A DNA stretch of 64,000 nt. Origin: Methanobacterium sp. (GTDB taxonomy: Archaea; Methanobacteriota; Methanobacteria; Methanobacteriales; Methanobacteriaceae). The translations under genes and the position numbers were made by a program. The first letter of the stretch is position 1. The number at the start of each line of letters is the position of its first letter. A model generated the notes under the pieces. It searched no databases. It saw only the letters and a program-made list of their open reading frames with translations, and was not told the DNA's origin. The DNA lies in assembly GCF_038562635.1 (NCBI RefSeq), contig NZ_JBCFBO010000001.1, forward strand, positions 558,001 to 622,000. The letters are read 5' to 3'. Of the stretch, positions 43,656 through 52,644 are shown piece by piece.

Positions 43656-44933
43656 TCAATCCTCACTTAATCGCTTTTTAAATGATTCAGCATGGGCAAA
43701 AAGTCCTTCATGTTCTGCAAGAGTTATAACAACATCCTTTAAGTTGAGGACCCCTTCCTTTGAAAGCCGCTGCACTGTCGGTTTTTTAATAAATGAATCC
43801 ACCGAAAGCCCAGAATACATTCTTGCACATTTTGAAGTTGGAAGAACATGATTTGTTCCAGAGCCATAGTCTCCAGCTGCAACTGGAGTTAACTCTCCTA
43901 AAAATATAGAACCTGCATTTTTGATGTCTTTTAGGACATCTTCAGGGTCTTCTGTCATAATGATCAGGTGTTCTGGAGCATAATCGTTTGCAAACTCCAC
44001 AGCGTCACTTAGAGAATCAGCAATTATTATTTTACCATACTTTTCAAGGGATTCCTCTATTATTTTACTTCTTTGCATGTATTTAATTTTTTCTAAAATA
44101 TTAGCATTTACATTATTTGCAATATTTTCTGATGTTGTAACAAGTGCACATGCCGCGTTAGGGTCGTGTTCAGCTTGAGCCATCATATCATAAGCAATAA
44201 ATTCTGCATTAGCGGTTTCATCAGCTATTATAAGTACTTCTGATGGTCCTGCAGGGAAATCTATGTCTACATCACCGTATACTAATTTTTTTGCAGCTGT
44301 AACGAATATATTTCCTGGACCTACTATCTTATCAACTTTAGGGACGCTTAGAGTACCAAATGCCATGGCAGCTATGGATTGAGCCCCACCTATTTTATAA
44401 ATTTCATCTGCACCGGCTATATCTGCTGCAACAAGTACAGCTTCATTTACACTGCCGTCAGGCATTGGAGGTGTGCAGCAGATTACCTTATTAACACCTG
44501 CAATTTTTGCAGGAATGATTGTCATTAAAACTGATGAAGGGTAAACAGCACGTCCCCCCGGAACGTAACAACCTACAATTTCAATTGGCCGAATTATCTG
44601 GCCTGCAGTAATTCCATTATCAACTTCTTCAAACCATTCTTCTGGAATTTGGGATTTATGAAATTTTTTAATGTTTTTAGCAGCCTTTTTTAATGCATCT
44701 ACTATTTTAGCATCTACTTTGTCATAACTCTCTTTGATTTCCGCTTCACTGACTTTAAGATCATCTAATTTAACGTTATCGAACTTTTCAGTATAAAATT
44801 TTAAAGAGCTATCTCCGTCCTTCCGGACATTATGAAGTATGTCGCTTACAATTTCAATCACGCTTTCTGCATCGATTTGCGAGCGATTAATGAGTTTATT
44901 TTTCTCTGCGCTTTTAAGTTTCACTATCTCCAT
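43656..44933 (-). CDS. hisD: Histidinol dehydrogenase
   Basis: A 425-residue zinc enzyme that oxidises L-histidinol to histidine in two NAD-dependent steps. Family landmarks are PGGRAVYPSSVLMTIIPAKIAG, KIGGAQSIAAMAFGT, VDKIVGPGNIFVTAAKK, DFPAGPSEVLIIAD and, further on, YAPEHLIIMTEDPED and SGTNHVLPT. The catalytic Glu-His pair lies in YAPEHL, and AEHEGLFAHAESFKKRL supplies the C-terminal zinc ligand. It is monocistronic here, without other his genes. Two decayed copies of its 3' end lie just downstream. Confidence 0.96.
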   Translation of the reverse strand: MEIVKLKSAEKNKLINRSQIDAESVIEIVSDILHNVRKDGDSSLKFYTEKFDNVKLDDLKVSEAEIKESYDKVDAKIVDALKKAAKNIKKFHKSQIPEEWFEEVDNGITAGQIIRPIEIVGCYVPGGRAVYPSSVLMTIIPAKIAGVNKVICCTPPMPDGSVNEAVLVAADIAGADEIYKIGGAQSIAAMAFGTLSVPKVDKIVGPGNIFVTAAKKLVYGDVDIDFPAGPSEVLIIADETANAEFIAYDMMAQAEHDPNAACALVTTSENIANNVNANILEKIKYMQRSKIIEESLEKYGKIIIADSLSDAVEFANDYAPEHLIIMTEDPEDVLKDIKNAGSIFLGELTPVAAGDYGSGTNHVLPTSKCARMYSGLSVDSFIKKPTVQRLSKEGVLNLKDVVITLAEHEGLFAHAESFKKRLSED

Positions 44934-45874
44934 CCTATCACAAACTTAGTTTGTTAAATTGAATTTAAATATTTGACTAAAGAGGACTATTTTAATCTAC
45001 TAATTTAAAATATTTTAGAATAATTAATCAAAAAGTGAAGATATAACACTAAAAATGACTATTAAATATTGGCCGTTAAATGGAATACTTCCTAAAGACA
45101 ATAAGATTAAAGATATGGATAAAAACTTTCTATTCCTGAGTAAGTATTAAATTGTTAATTTAAAAATTCGCCCTATAAAATGTATAAAAACATGCAGTTC
45201 ACATCATGACATGAAAAATTACATTAATTACACAACTCATGGACATGAGCATGATAACTAAAGTGTAATCTATTCTTAAATTAACTGGAAACCTTTAACA
45301 ACAAATATATTCTTTAAAATAGAGTATCCTTTGTATAACTTACCAAAGCTGGGAGAATTGGTATATATTTGCCAATAGCTGCTCTCACTTTCCTGATTTT
45401 TACTTTAATTTCGAAATTATTTTTATTTCATAATGTACATAAATATATTGATTACTTAAATAATGATTACAATGTTAAATTTATAAATAATAATAAAAAT
45501 TAACTCTTTGTTTATGAAAATAAACATTTAATCTCACCTTTGTGATTATACATAAATACATGGCTGTGGATAATTTAAAATGTGATGGTGAAATTTGTCA
45601 CAATAAAACTAACATTAAATAATAGTAAAATCAACTCATTATAAAAAATATCTAATCAAACTTACAATATCTTTGATATAATACAATTTATTTTTAAAAT
45701 GCTTTTAAAAATAAATTCACATAGCAACCAAAAGTTTATCCATCATCATATTAAGAATATAATAAAAGAATTATTAAACGAAGTTTTTATCATTTCTTTT
45801 CTCATATTGCACAACACAATCTATAAATAACATGTCATTAAATTTCAAGAGTGATAAAGGAGGGGCTCGTAATA
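44934..45874. other. Long gene-free stretch between hisD and the UPF0058 gene
   Basis: More than 900 nt with no ORF that looks coding and no tRNA. A perfect inverted repeat CTCATG/CATGAG lies near 45236-45249. The sequence around it (ACATGAAAAATTACATTAAT and onward) resembles a segment near 54588-54640 upstream of proS, possibly a dispersed decayed repeat. The last part holds the promoter and SD of the UPF0058 gene. Confidence 0.4.
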
Positions 45875-46213
45875 ATGTATAAAGACGAACTTATACAACT
45901 ACATCAGTTTTTGGTATATGTTTTAAAAAGTTTAGAAGATGAAAACGAAGTTAAAGAGGAATGCGAGGAATATTTCCGCCTTAACATAAGTCCACACCAC
46001 ATCCACCGAACAAAAGCAGAACACAAATATGCAATTTTTGTATTATCTGAATCTATTTCTGAATTAATAGCTAAGAAAAATAATAGTGCAGCACCATCAA
46101 ATATTGCAAATGGTTTATCCGAACTAGCAAAGAGGTCCAAAAAAGAGTTAATTCGGATGCATGAGGACAATGCACTTAAATATCAGAAAGACAAGAAAAT
46201 GGAAATGATTTAG
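45875..46213 (+). CDS. UPF0058 family protein
   Basis: A 112-residue helical protein beginning MYKDELIQLHQFLVYVLKSL, with the conserved NISPHHIHRTKAEHKYAIFVLSE. The pattern is that of UPF0058, found across euryarchaea. The HHIHRTKAEH cluster could bind a metal, but no function is established. GGAGGGG upstream favours ATG 45875 over an earlier in-frame codon. It stands alone, 109 nt before cpgS on the same strand. Confidence 0.85.
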   Translation: MYKDELIQLHQFLVYVLKSLEDENEVKEECEEYFRLNISPHHIHRTKAEHKYAIFVLSESISELIAKKNNSAAPSNIANGLSELAKRSKKELIRMHEDNALKYQKDKKMEMI

Positions 46214-46322
46214 TTTATACTGCTATATTCTATAAAATTATTTTGGTTCACTGCCTTAAACTAAAATTATTTAACCTCGTAAACTCAAAAATACCTAGTA
46301 TAAATTAAAAGTAGGTATATCC

Positions 46323-47714
46323 ATGAAAGGTTTAAGGAAGATGATATGTTTAGTGGATGGTGAACATTATTTACCTGTTACAAAGTCTGCTCTAGATTTA
46401 CTAGATAGTTTAGAGCACAATGAGATTGTTGCTGTTATTTTTATTGGTGGAACTGAAAAATTAAGGGAAGCCTCTGAAGAAGGAATCTCTGAAAAGTTAG
46501 AACGACCTGTTCATTTTGGTGAAGATCATCACAAAATTCCCTATAAATTAATAGGGGAAATGATCGAAAAATATGATGCTGACATTATTATGGATTTAAG
46601 TGATGAACCAATAGTTGATTATTCAAAACGTTTTAAACTTGCAACTGTTGCACTTGAAAGAGGGATTCCATACGAAGGACCTGATTTTAAATTTGACCCC
46701 ATCACTGAGCATGATGTTTTAAAAAAACCATCGCTTAAAATACTGGGTACTGGTAAAAGGATCGGTAAAACAGCAGTTTCAGCATATGCCGCTCGATTAA
46801 TCCATAATAGGAAATATAACCCATGTATCGTTGCTATGGGTAGAGGCGGGCCAGAAAAACCTGAAATTGTTCGCGGTGATTTAATAAAGATAACTCCAGA
46901 GTATCTAATGGAACAATCAGATAAAGGAGTGCATGCTGCTTCTGATCACTGGGAAGATGCCCTCATGAGTCGAATTTTAACCATTGGATGTAGAAGATGC
47001 GGCGGCGGAATGGTTGGAGATGTTTTTATAACCAACATGAAAAGGGGTGCAGAACTTGCAAATGATGTTGATGCTGATTTTATAATAATGGAAGGAAGTG
47101 GAGCTGCCATACCCCCTATTAAAACCAACCGTCATATTGTATTGGTGGGTGCCAATCAGCCAATTCAAAATCTGGAAGAATATTTCGGACCATTTAGAAT
47201 AAAATTAGCAGATTTAATAATCATCACCATGTGTGAAGAACCAATGTCCAGTCCTGAGAAGGTTAAAAGGATTGAAAAATTCATAAAAGATATAAACCCA
47301 AAGGCTGAAATTATCTCAACTGTTTTTAGGCCAAAGCCGCTGGAAGATATAAAGGACAAAAACATTCTTTTTGCTACAACAGCTCCTGATTCTATAAAGG
47401 ATGTGTTGGTAACTTATCTTGAAGAAAACTACGGCTGTAAAGTGGTAGGGACTACTTCCCACCTTTCAAACAGGCCGTTGCTCCAAAAAGATATTGAAAA
47501 ATATATAGATGACGCAGACATAATGCTCACCGAACTTAAAGCTGCGGCAGTAGATGTTGCAACAAAGGACGCCCTCAATGCAGGATTAGGTGTTGTATAC
47601 TGTGATAATATACCTATGGTTTGCGGAGGAGAAGCAGAGCAGAAAGAGCTTCAAGATGCAATAATAAATATTGTAGAAAAATCAATCACTGATTCTAAAG
47701 CAAATGGGGGATAA
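46323..47714 (+). CDS. cpgS: Cyclic 2,3-diphosphoglycerate synthetase
   Basis: A 463-residue enzyme that closes the intramolecular phosphoanhydride of 2,3-diphosphoglycerate with ATP, making the cDPG solute found in Methanobacteriales. It opens MICLVDGEHYLPV after a short leader. The ATP site is LGTGKRIGKTAVSAYAARL around residue 140. CRRCGGGMVGD, IIMEGSGAAIPPIKT and TELKAAAVDVATKDALNAGL are further conserved blocks. The fold is related to dethiobiotin synthetase-like P-loop proteins. ATG 46341 is an alternative start, six codons in, with AAGGAAG before it. Confidence 0.92.
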   Translation: MKGLRKMICLVDGEHYLPVTKSALDLLDSLEHNEIVAVIFIGGTEKLREASEEGISEKLERPVHFGEDHHKIPYKLIGEMIEKYDADIIMDLSDEPIVDYSKRFKLATVALERGIPYEGPDFKFDPITEHDVLKKPSLKILGTGKRIGKTAVSAYAARLIHNRKYNPCIVAMGRGGPEKPEIVRGDLIKITPEYLMEQSDKGVHAASDHWEDALMSRILTIGCRRCGGGMVGDVFITNMKRGAELANDVDADFIIMEGSGAAIPPIKTNRHIVLVGANQPIQNLEEYFGPFRIKLADLIIITMCEEPMSSPEKVKRIEKFIKDINPKAEIISTVFRPKPLEDIKDKNILFATTAPDSIKDVLVTYLEENYGCKVVGTTSHLSNRPLLQKDIEKYIDDADIMLTELKAAAVDVATKDALNAGLGVVYCDNIPMVCGGEAEQKELQDAIINIVEKSITDSKANGG

Positions 47715-47786
47715 ATCTATTCCCTATTTATTTTAAAGATCTAAAAATTAAGTATTAATAAAGTTAAATATAGAAAAAAAGAATTT

Positions 47787-48458
47787 TTATTTTTTCAGTG
47801 ACTTAATCCCTTCAGATGACCCTACAAGAACTTCATCTGTTACTCCAAAAAATATTCCATTTTCTACAACTCCAGGGATATAATTAAGCTCTTTTTCAAG
47901 ATATGCAGGATCTTCAATACTTTCAAACTTAACGTCAAGGACAAAATTACCGTTATCGGTTATAACCGGCCCACCTTTTCTTTGACCCATTCGCAGGGTA
48001 GGGACTCCTCCAAACTGCTTTACATGATCACTGACTGTTCTGCAAGCTTGTGGAATGACTTCAACAGGTACGGGGAATGCTCCAAGTTTATCGACCACTT
48101 TAGAATCATCTACAATAACTATAAATTTATCTGCAGCGCTGTCAACGATTTTTTCCATTGTATGAGCTGCTCCGCCGCCTTTTATCAGATTTAAACTGAT
48201 GTCAACTTCATCTGCACCATCAACTGCAATGTCAATTGAATGTTCTTCAAGGGTGGTTACAGGAATTCCATTTTCCTTTGCAAGTAAAAAAGATTGGTAC
48301 GATGTTGGAATACCTAATATTTCAAGTTCTTCCTCTATGATCCTTTTTCCAAGCTTTTCTATAAAATAAAGAGTAGTGGATCCAGTTCCAAGTCCCACTA
48401 TATTTCCATCTTCAACTAATTTTGCAGCAGCATATCCTACATTTCGTTTAAGTTCCAT
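47787..48458 (-). CDS. rpiA: Ribose-5-phosphate isomerase A
   Basis: A 223-residue enzyme interconverting ribulose 5-phosphate and ribose 5-phosphate, needed for nucleotide synthesis. Typical blocks are VGLGTGSTTLYFIEKLG, the active-site DGADEVD with the general base Asp/Glu region, LIKGGGAAHTMEKIVDSAA, and FPVPVEVIPQA. GAGGTC lies six bases before the ATG. It is convergent to cpgS and not in an operon. Confidence 0.96.
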   Translation of the reverse strand: MELKRNVGYAAAKLVEDGNIVGLGTGSTTLYFIEKLGKRIIEEELEILGIPTSYQSFLLAKENGIPVTTLEEHSIDIAVDGADEVDISLNLIKGGGAAHTMEKIVDSAADKFIVIVDDSKVVDKLGAFPVPVEVIPQACRTVSDHVKQFGGVPTLRMGQRKGGPVITDNGNFVLDVKFESIEDPAYLEKELNYIPGVVENGIFFGVTDEVLVGSSEGIKSLKK

Positions 48459-48585
48459 AATTAGACCTCAATTAATAAATTTATAGTAATTTTTTAAATT
48501 ATATTCAATTTTAAAAACGTATTTATAAGTTATCTAAATAAATATATAAAATTATTAGATTATTTGAAAAATATAAATAGCAAAT

Positions 48586-49014
48586 TTATTTTAAAAGCAC
48601 TAAACTAAGTTTTAATCCATTTATACATTCATTAGCAGGTTTCCCAAGAGATTTGATTATTTTACACTTGTCGTCCGCATATAAACCTTCTGGAAAACAT
48701 AATTCCCTCATTGTACATTCTTTATCGCATTCGGGAAATTCAAAGGTAAGCATAGACCCTTCAAATGCTTTTTTAGTATCGACAAGTGCTTCAATATCTG
48801 CTCTTTCCACCTCAACAACTTTAACTTTTCCACTATCATGTATAGGACAGGGGTGTTCTGTGTCTTTTACCTCCGTTACTACATACATTCTTCCTTCTTC
48901 TAAAGAATCAATGCATGTACTTTTAAATCTACACGCTTCACATTCTGCAGAAGCTCCATAATGCATGAATTTAAGCCCCTCTTCTGCAAGAGTTTTTCCA
49001 ATGAGCGTTATCAT
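48586..49014 (-). CDS. UPF0179 family cysteine-rich protein
   Basis: A 142-residue protein with about ten cysteines: CEACRFKSTC, CPIH, CDKECTMRELCF, CK and C near the end. The spacing suggests a zinc or Fe-S site. Start and layout (MITLIGKTLAEEGLKFMHYG) match the archaeal UPF0179 family, of unknown function. AAGGAG gives a strong ribosome-binding site. The spacer downstream (49015-49378) holds only AT-rich sequence and the USP terminator region. Confidence 0.88.
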   Translation of the reverse strand: MITLIGKTLAEEGLKFMHYGASAECEACRFKSTCIDSLEEGRMYVVTEVKDTEHPCPIHDSGKVKVVEVERADIEALVDTKKAFEGSMLTFEFPECDKECTMRELCFPEGLYADDKCKIIKSLGKPANECINGLKLSLVLLK

Positions 49015-49378
49015 AATTTGTCTCCTTTAAATGGTGTTTTATATAATTAGTTCAATTATATCAAATATTATCTGATATTTCATCTGTATGCTGCATAATA
49101 TAGAAAACAGCAGTTATTTAATTTTTAAATGGCATTTTACATGAAATTAAATTAAATAGTATTACCATTTTTAATATTCTACGGTTATATAAAAACATTA
49201 GGTATATGAATATAAATAGTTATCATCTGAAATTTCTTATTACATAACTGTCTAATCCTTAAAAAAATAAATTAAAATTAACCTAACTAGATTTAACAAA
49301 TATTAAGAACTATCCTAAAGATTTACAAGAATTTTTATAATTTTTGAATAAAATAATTCATTGTGCTCTTTAATTATA
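49015..49378. other. AT-rich spacer
   Basis: Nothing recognisable beyond probable promoter sequences for the UPF0179 gene on its left. No ORF or hairpin stands out. Confidence 0.4.
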
Positions 49379-49852
49379 TTAGGGAACTACAACAACTGGA
49401 ACTTTTGCTGATCTCAGTACCCTATCTGTGGTACTTCCAAATAAAGTTCGATTTAGACCTTCAAAAGTCGATGATTTTTGACAGCCGTGCTTACCAGTAG
49501 AACCCATAAATACTAAATCAATACTTTCCCTCCTGATAGTATCGAGAATTTCTTCATACGGTTTTCCACCAGTGACTTCAGTTTTTAATTTAACCCCTTT
49601 ACATAAACCTTCACATTGACTTTCTTCCAGTTTTTTCCTAAAACGTTCTACTACCGTTTCTCCTTCATTCTGTAAACTATCATATAATTCTCCTCTAAAA
49701 TTTGGCAGATATGCTGACCGCAGGAAATAAGTGTCAACAACATATAAAACAACAATATCAGCGCCACTTACATTGGAAGTCCATATTGCGTGTCCTCCTG
49801 CCCTTTCTGCACATTCAGATCCATCTATTGGCAGTAATATTTTCTTGTACAT
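49379..49852 (-). CDS. Universal stress protein (UspA family)
   Basis: A 157-residue single-domain USP. It begins MYKKILLPIDGSECAERAGGHA, and the ATP-binding signature GxxGxxG..S is seen as MGSTGKHGCQKSSTFEGLNR...GSTTDRVLRSA with an insertion of about eight residues relative to the second USP in the window (58492-58938). The two are clearly paralogues, sharing the YLP-F-LE loop and the ESQC-G-CK segment. The loop insertion may change nucleotide binding. It is monocistronic. Confidence 0.9.
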   Translation of the reverse strand: MYKKILLPIDGSECAERAGGHAIWTSNVSGADIVVLYVVDTYFLRSAYLPNFRGELYDSLQNEGETVVERFRKKLEESQCEGLCKGVKLKTEVTGGKPYEEILDTIRRESIDLVFMGSTGKHGCQKSSTFEGLNRTLFGSTTDRVLRSAKVPVVVVP

Positions 49853-50026
49853 ACAGTGACCTCTAATTTTATATTAATATTATATTACTTTCAGTATAAA
49901 AATTAATATTACACAAATTTCAAAATAAGACTTTGTTGGGAACATTGAAAAAGTAAATAAACTTAAAAAATAGTCAATAAAAGTTTAAACAGTTTGAAAT
50001 ATTAAATTATTATAAACTAAAATAAA

Positions 50027-50818
50027 TTAATATGGCCTTTTAGCTATAAACATGCCTGATTTTTTCTCAATTTGGATTTTACCATTTTCATTCAAAATAT
50101 TTGTAATATAGTCCTCAAAATCAACTATTTTATCACCATTTGTAACATTCTTAACCCTTGTAAATGAAAGAACGTAGTTTACTAAAGGTTCAGCTTCGGT
50201 TACTTCCAGACCATCTTCATATTTTACGAGCTTTATATCTCCAAAAGATTCACTTAACTGTTTTTCCCCATTTTCAAGACCAAATGCACGCGCAACTGGT
50301 TCCAATGAACAGTTAGCGTTTTTATCATAATTAGATACCAGATCACTCAATTCTTTCATATAATTTAGGCCAAAAGTAGTTGCATAAAGCACACCGTCAC
50401 TCTTTAAAACTCTGCTAATTTCAGATATTGCTTTTTTCCTGTCAGGAACATGGTAAAGCATAAGGTTTGCAATAACCACATCAAATGAATTATCGGGATG
50501 TGGAATCTGCTCTGCATCTATTAACTCATATTCAAACCTTTCTGCAGCACCACCCATAGTGAGTTTAGCATCACCAAGCATCCCTTCTGAAAAATCAGAA
50601 AGTAGAATGTGCGCATCTTCAGGTATCTTCTGAAGGTTTGATTTCCATAATATTCCATTTCCACATCCAAGCTCAAGTATTTTAGCGTCTTTTTTAAATT
50701 GAATCTGATCAAATAACCATAATGTCCATTTATAGGGATTTGTCCCAAATCGCCTGTTTAATTCAACCCTTGCCATAAAATTACTTGAATCTGAATACTG
50801 TTTTAAAAGTGAGGTCAT
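50027..50818 (-). CDS. Class I SAM-dependent methyltransferase
   Basis: A 263-residue enzyme of the Methyltransf_11/25 type. SAM motif I is ILELGCGNGILW, motif II LLSDFSEGML, and motif IV is DVVIANLMLYHVPDRKKAIS. SRVLKSDGVLYATTFG is the post-IV strand. The substrate is unknown; UbiE-like and small-molecule methylases share this core. It lies 54 nt downstream of egsA on the same strand and may be co-transcribed, hinting at lipid or quinone-like substrates, but this is weak. Confidence 0.85.
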   Translation of the reverse strand: MTSLLKQYSDSSNFMARVELNRRFGTNPYKWTLWLFDQIQFKKDAKILELGCGNGILWKSNLQKIPEDAHILLSDFSEGMLGDAKLTMGGAAERFEYELIDAEQIPHPDNSFDVVIANLMLYHVPDRKKAISEISRVLKSDGVLYATTFGLNYMKELSDLVSNYDKNANCSLEPVARAFGLENGEKQLSESFGDIKLVKYEDGLEVTEAEPLVNYVLSFTRVKNVTNGDKIVDFEDYITNILNENGKIQIEKKSGMFIAKRPY

Positions 50819-50872
50819 TTTATTTACTCCAGTTTTATTCCGGATTGAGATTTAATTATTTGAGCTAGGATT

Positions 50873-51916
50873 TTAGATAACACCAGTTGCAGTTGCAAGT
50901 TCTTCAGCAGCTTCTTTTGTAAGCCCTCTATCTCCCAAAATAGTATATCTTTCCCTCCTAATTGTATGGGCCATAGTCAGTGCTTCAATAATACATTCTG
51001 GATCTAATTTTAGCTCACGTGCAGTTGTTGGAGCTTTTATAGTCCTTAAGGTGTCCCTTATATATTTCCAATCTCCCCCATGTAGATACATCATCATTAT
51101 AGTACCTATACCACATTGTTCACCGTGTAGTGCAGGTTTAGGTGCAACAATATCTAAAGCATGGCTGAACTTGTGTTCAGATCCGCTTGCAGGCCTGCTT
51201 GTCCCTGCAATACTTATGGCCATTCCGCTGCTTATGAGCGCCTTAACAACAAGAGCAGCACTTTCTACATGGCCCTCTTTTATTGCATCGGCAGATTCTA
51301 AAGTCATTTTAGCAGTCATAAGTGATAATGCAGATGCAGAATCACTATAATATTCATTTAAAAGCCTGTAAGATAATTTCCAATCTAATACAGCAGTGTA
51401 ATTTGATACTATATCCCCACATCCAGCTGCAAGAAGCCTAAATGGGGCCTGGCTTATGATTTCTGTATCTGCAATAACACCAATTGGAGATTGGGCTTCA
51501 AGAGATACTGATCCTTTTTCATTCTTTATAGAAGCTCTTGGTGAAGCAATTCCATCATGAGAAGCTGCAGTTGGGGCACTTATAAATTGAATGTTATTTC
51601 GGGTTGCCGCCAGTTTTGCAACATCTATTACCCTACCTCCACCAATTCCCAAGACCACAGAAACATCCTTTGATGCGTCCTGAACTTCTAAAACAGCTGA
51701 TTTTGATGCATTATCAATTATAAAAGTTTCAACATCAAAATCTTCATTTTGAAGGCTTTCTATAGCCTTTTCTCCCGCTATCTTGAGGGTATTTGGCCCG
51801 CTTACCACCAGAACTTTATCTTTAAACATGAGATCCTTACAGATAGAACCTGTTTCTTCAATTACTCCTTCGCCAGTATGAATTTCTCGTGGTAGTTGGA
51901 TTTTCCTAAAGTCCAT
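50873..51916 (-). CDS. egsA: sn-Glycerol-1-phosphate dehydrogenase
   Basis: A 347-residue enzyme making sn-glycerol 1-phosphate from DHAP, which sets the stereochemistry of archaeal membrane lipids. The iron-dehydrogenase fold shows VVLGIGGGRVIDVAKLAA, SAPTAASHDGIASPRASI and the metal ligands in GSEHKFSHALD and LHGEQCGIGT. The ATG at 51916 (MDFRKIQLPREIHTGEG) is chosen since AAGGA lies nine bases before it; a longer frame reaches 51943. Divergent from the small basic protein gene. Confidence 0.95.
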   Translation of the reverse strand: MDFRKIQLPREIHTGEGVIEETGSICKDLMFKDKVLVVSGPNTLKIAGEKAIESLQNEDFDVETFIIDNASKSAVLEVQDASKDVSVVLGIGGGRVIDVAKLAATRNNIQFISAPTAASHDGIASPRASIKNEKGSVSLEAQSPIGVIADTEIISQAPFRLLAAGCGDIVSNYTAVLDWKLSYRLLNEYYSDSASALSLMTAKMTLESADAIKEGHVESAALVVKALISSGMAISIAGTSRPASGSEHKFSHALDIVAPKPALHGEQCGIGTIMMMYLHGGDWKYIRDTLRTIKAPTTARELKLDPECIIEALTMAHTIRRERYTILGDRGLTKEAAEELATATGVI

Positions 51917-52240
51917 ATTATCGTCCTTATAATATTCATTCATTGTATCGCAAATTTATTGTTTTAAAACTATATCTTTTTCTATTTTGAAAACTTTTTT
52001 AAGTGGCTAAATCATTAAATTAACTCAATTTACAGAAAATTATATAACTAATTCAAAAAGTTATATATATCTTAAATTATAAGTTTGGAACTTTAAAAAA
52101 TACTTTTAAAATAGGCAAATATATAAAGGAATATCAAAAAATAAATTAAATGATTGACGATCTTTATAAGCAAAGAACTATTTTTTGCTTGCAGAACGTG
52201 TACTGAAAAAAGCAAAAATATGCATTAATTCAGGCTCAGA

Positions 52241-52334
52241 GGTACTGACTCAAATAAAAACTATTTTTGAGACTTGCAAAACCTGTAGTTTTTGTACACC
52301 AAACCTTTCTTGTTTGAGTGTTTAAATCAGTACC
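52241..52334 (+). ncRNA. Candidate structured RNA or 5' leader of the small basic protein gene
   Basis: An 8-bp closing helix GGTACTGA (52241-52248)/TCAGTACC (52327-52334) encloses three hairpins: CTCAAA/TTTGAG (52249-52254, 52266-52271), TGCAAAA/TTTTGTA (52275-52281, 52290-52296) and CAAAC/GTTTG with a 7-nt loop (52300-52304, 52312-52316). The layout is cloverleaf-like, but tRNA consensus bases are missing. It ends 38 nt before the ATG at 52373. Confidence 0.35.
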
Positions 52335-52372
52335 ATTACAATATTTAAACTAATAAATTAGGAGTGAATAAA

Positions 52373-52465
52373 ATGGCAAAAGTAAAAGGAACTAACGTTA
52401 GAACAAGACAAAAAAGTCATTATAAAAAAGCTGGAAGTAAAAGAGGAAGAGGAGTAAAACATTAA
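52373..52465 (+). CDS. 30-residue highly basic protein
   Basis: A very short gene missed by ordinary cut-offs, with excellent signals: GGAGTGA nine bases upstream of ATG and a hairpin terminator right behind the stop. The product starts MAKVKGTNVRTRQKSHYKKA and ends GSKRGRGVKH, with roughly 12 Lys/Arg/His out of 30 and only one acidic-free stretch, as in small ribosome- or nucleic-acid-binding proteins. I do not recognise the family. The candidate structured leader suggests regulation at RNA level, as for ribosomal protein genes. Confidence 0.8.
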   Translation: MAKVKGTNVRTRQKSHYKKAGSKRGRGVKH

Positions 52466-52495
52466 GGATACCTTGTAACTCAAGGTTCTTTAATT
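52466..52495 (+). terminator. Terminator of the small basic protein gene
   Basis: Arms ACCTTG (52470-52475) and CAAGGT (52481-52486) with loop TAACT form a perfect 6-bp stem followed by a T-rich run. Confidence 0.7.
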
Positions 52496-52644
52496 ATTTC
52501 ACATTTAAATAAGGATCACATCTCTTTCAATTAACTATTTTTTTAATTAAATAAAAATTAAATTTTTATGTACACATTTTAAAAAAAATCTTATTTTAAA
52601 ATTAAAAAAAAGTAAATATTTTATTAACTTACTTAAAACAGCAT

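Noticed and set aside
43454..43681. Plus-strand frame across the hisD tail repeats
   Set aside because: It is opposite to the duplicated hisD-derived sequence and only exists because the repeats lack stops on that strand.
52241..52334. tRNA gene
   Set aside because: Cloverleaf-like pairing, but no TTCxA T-loop, no GG in a D-loop and no CCA-like end; P1 has 8 bp.
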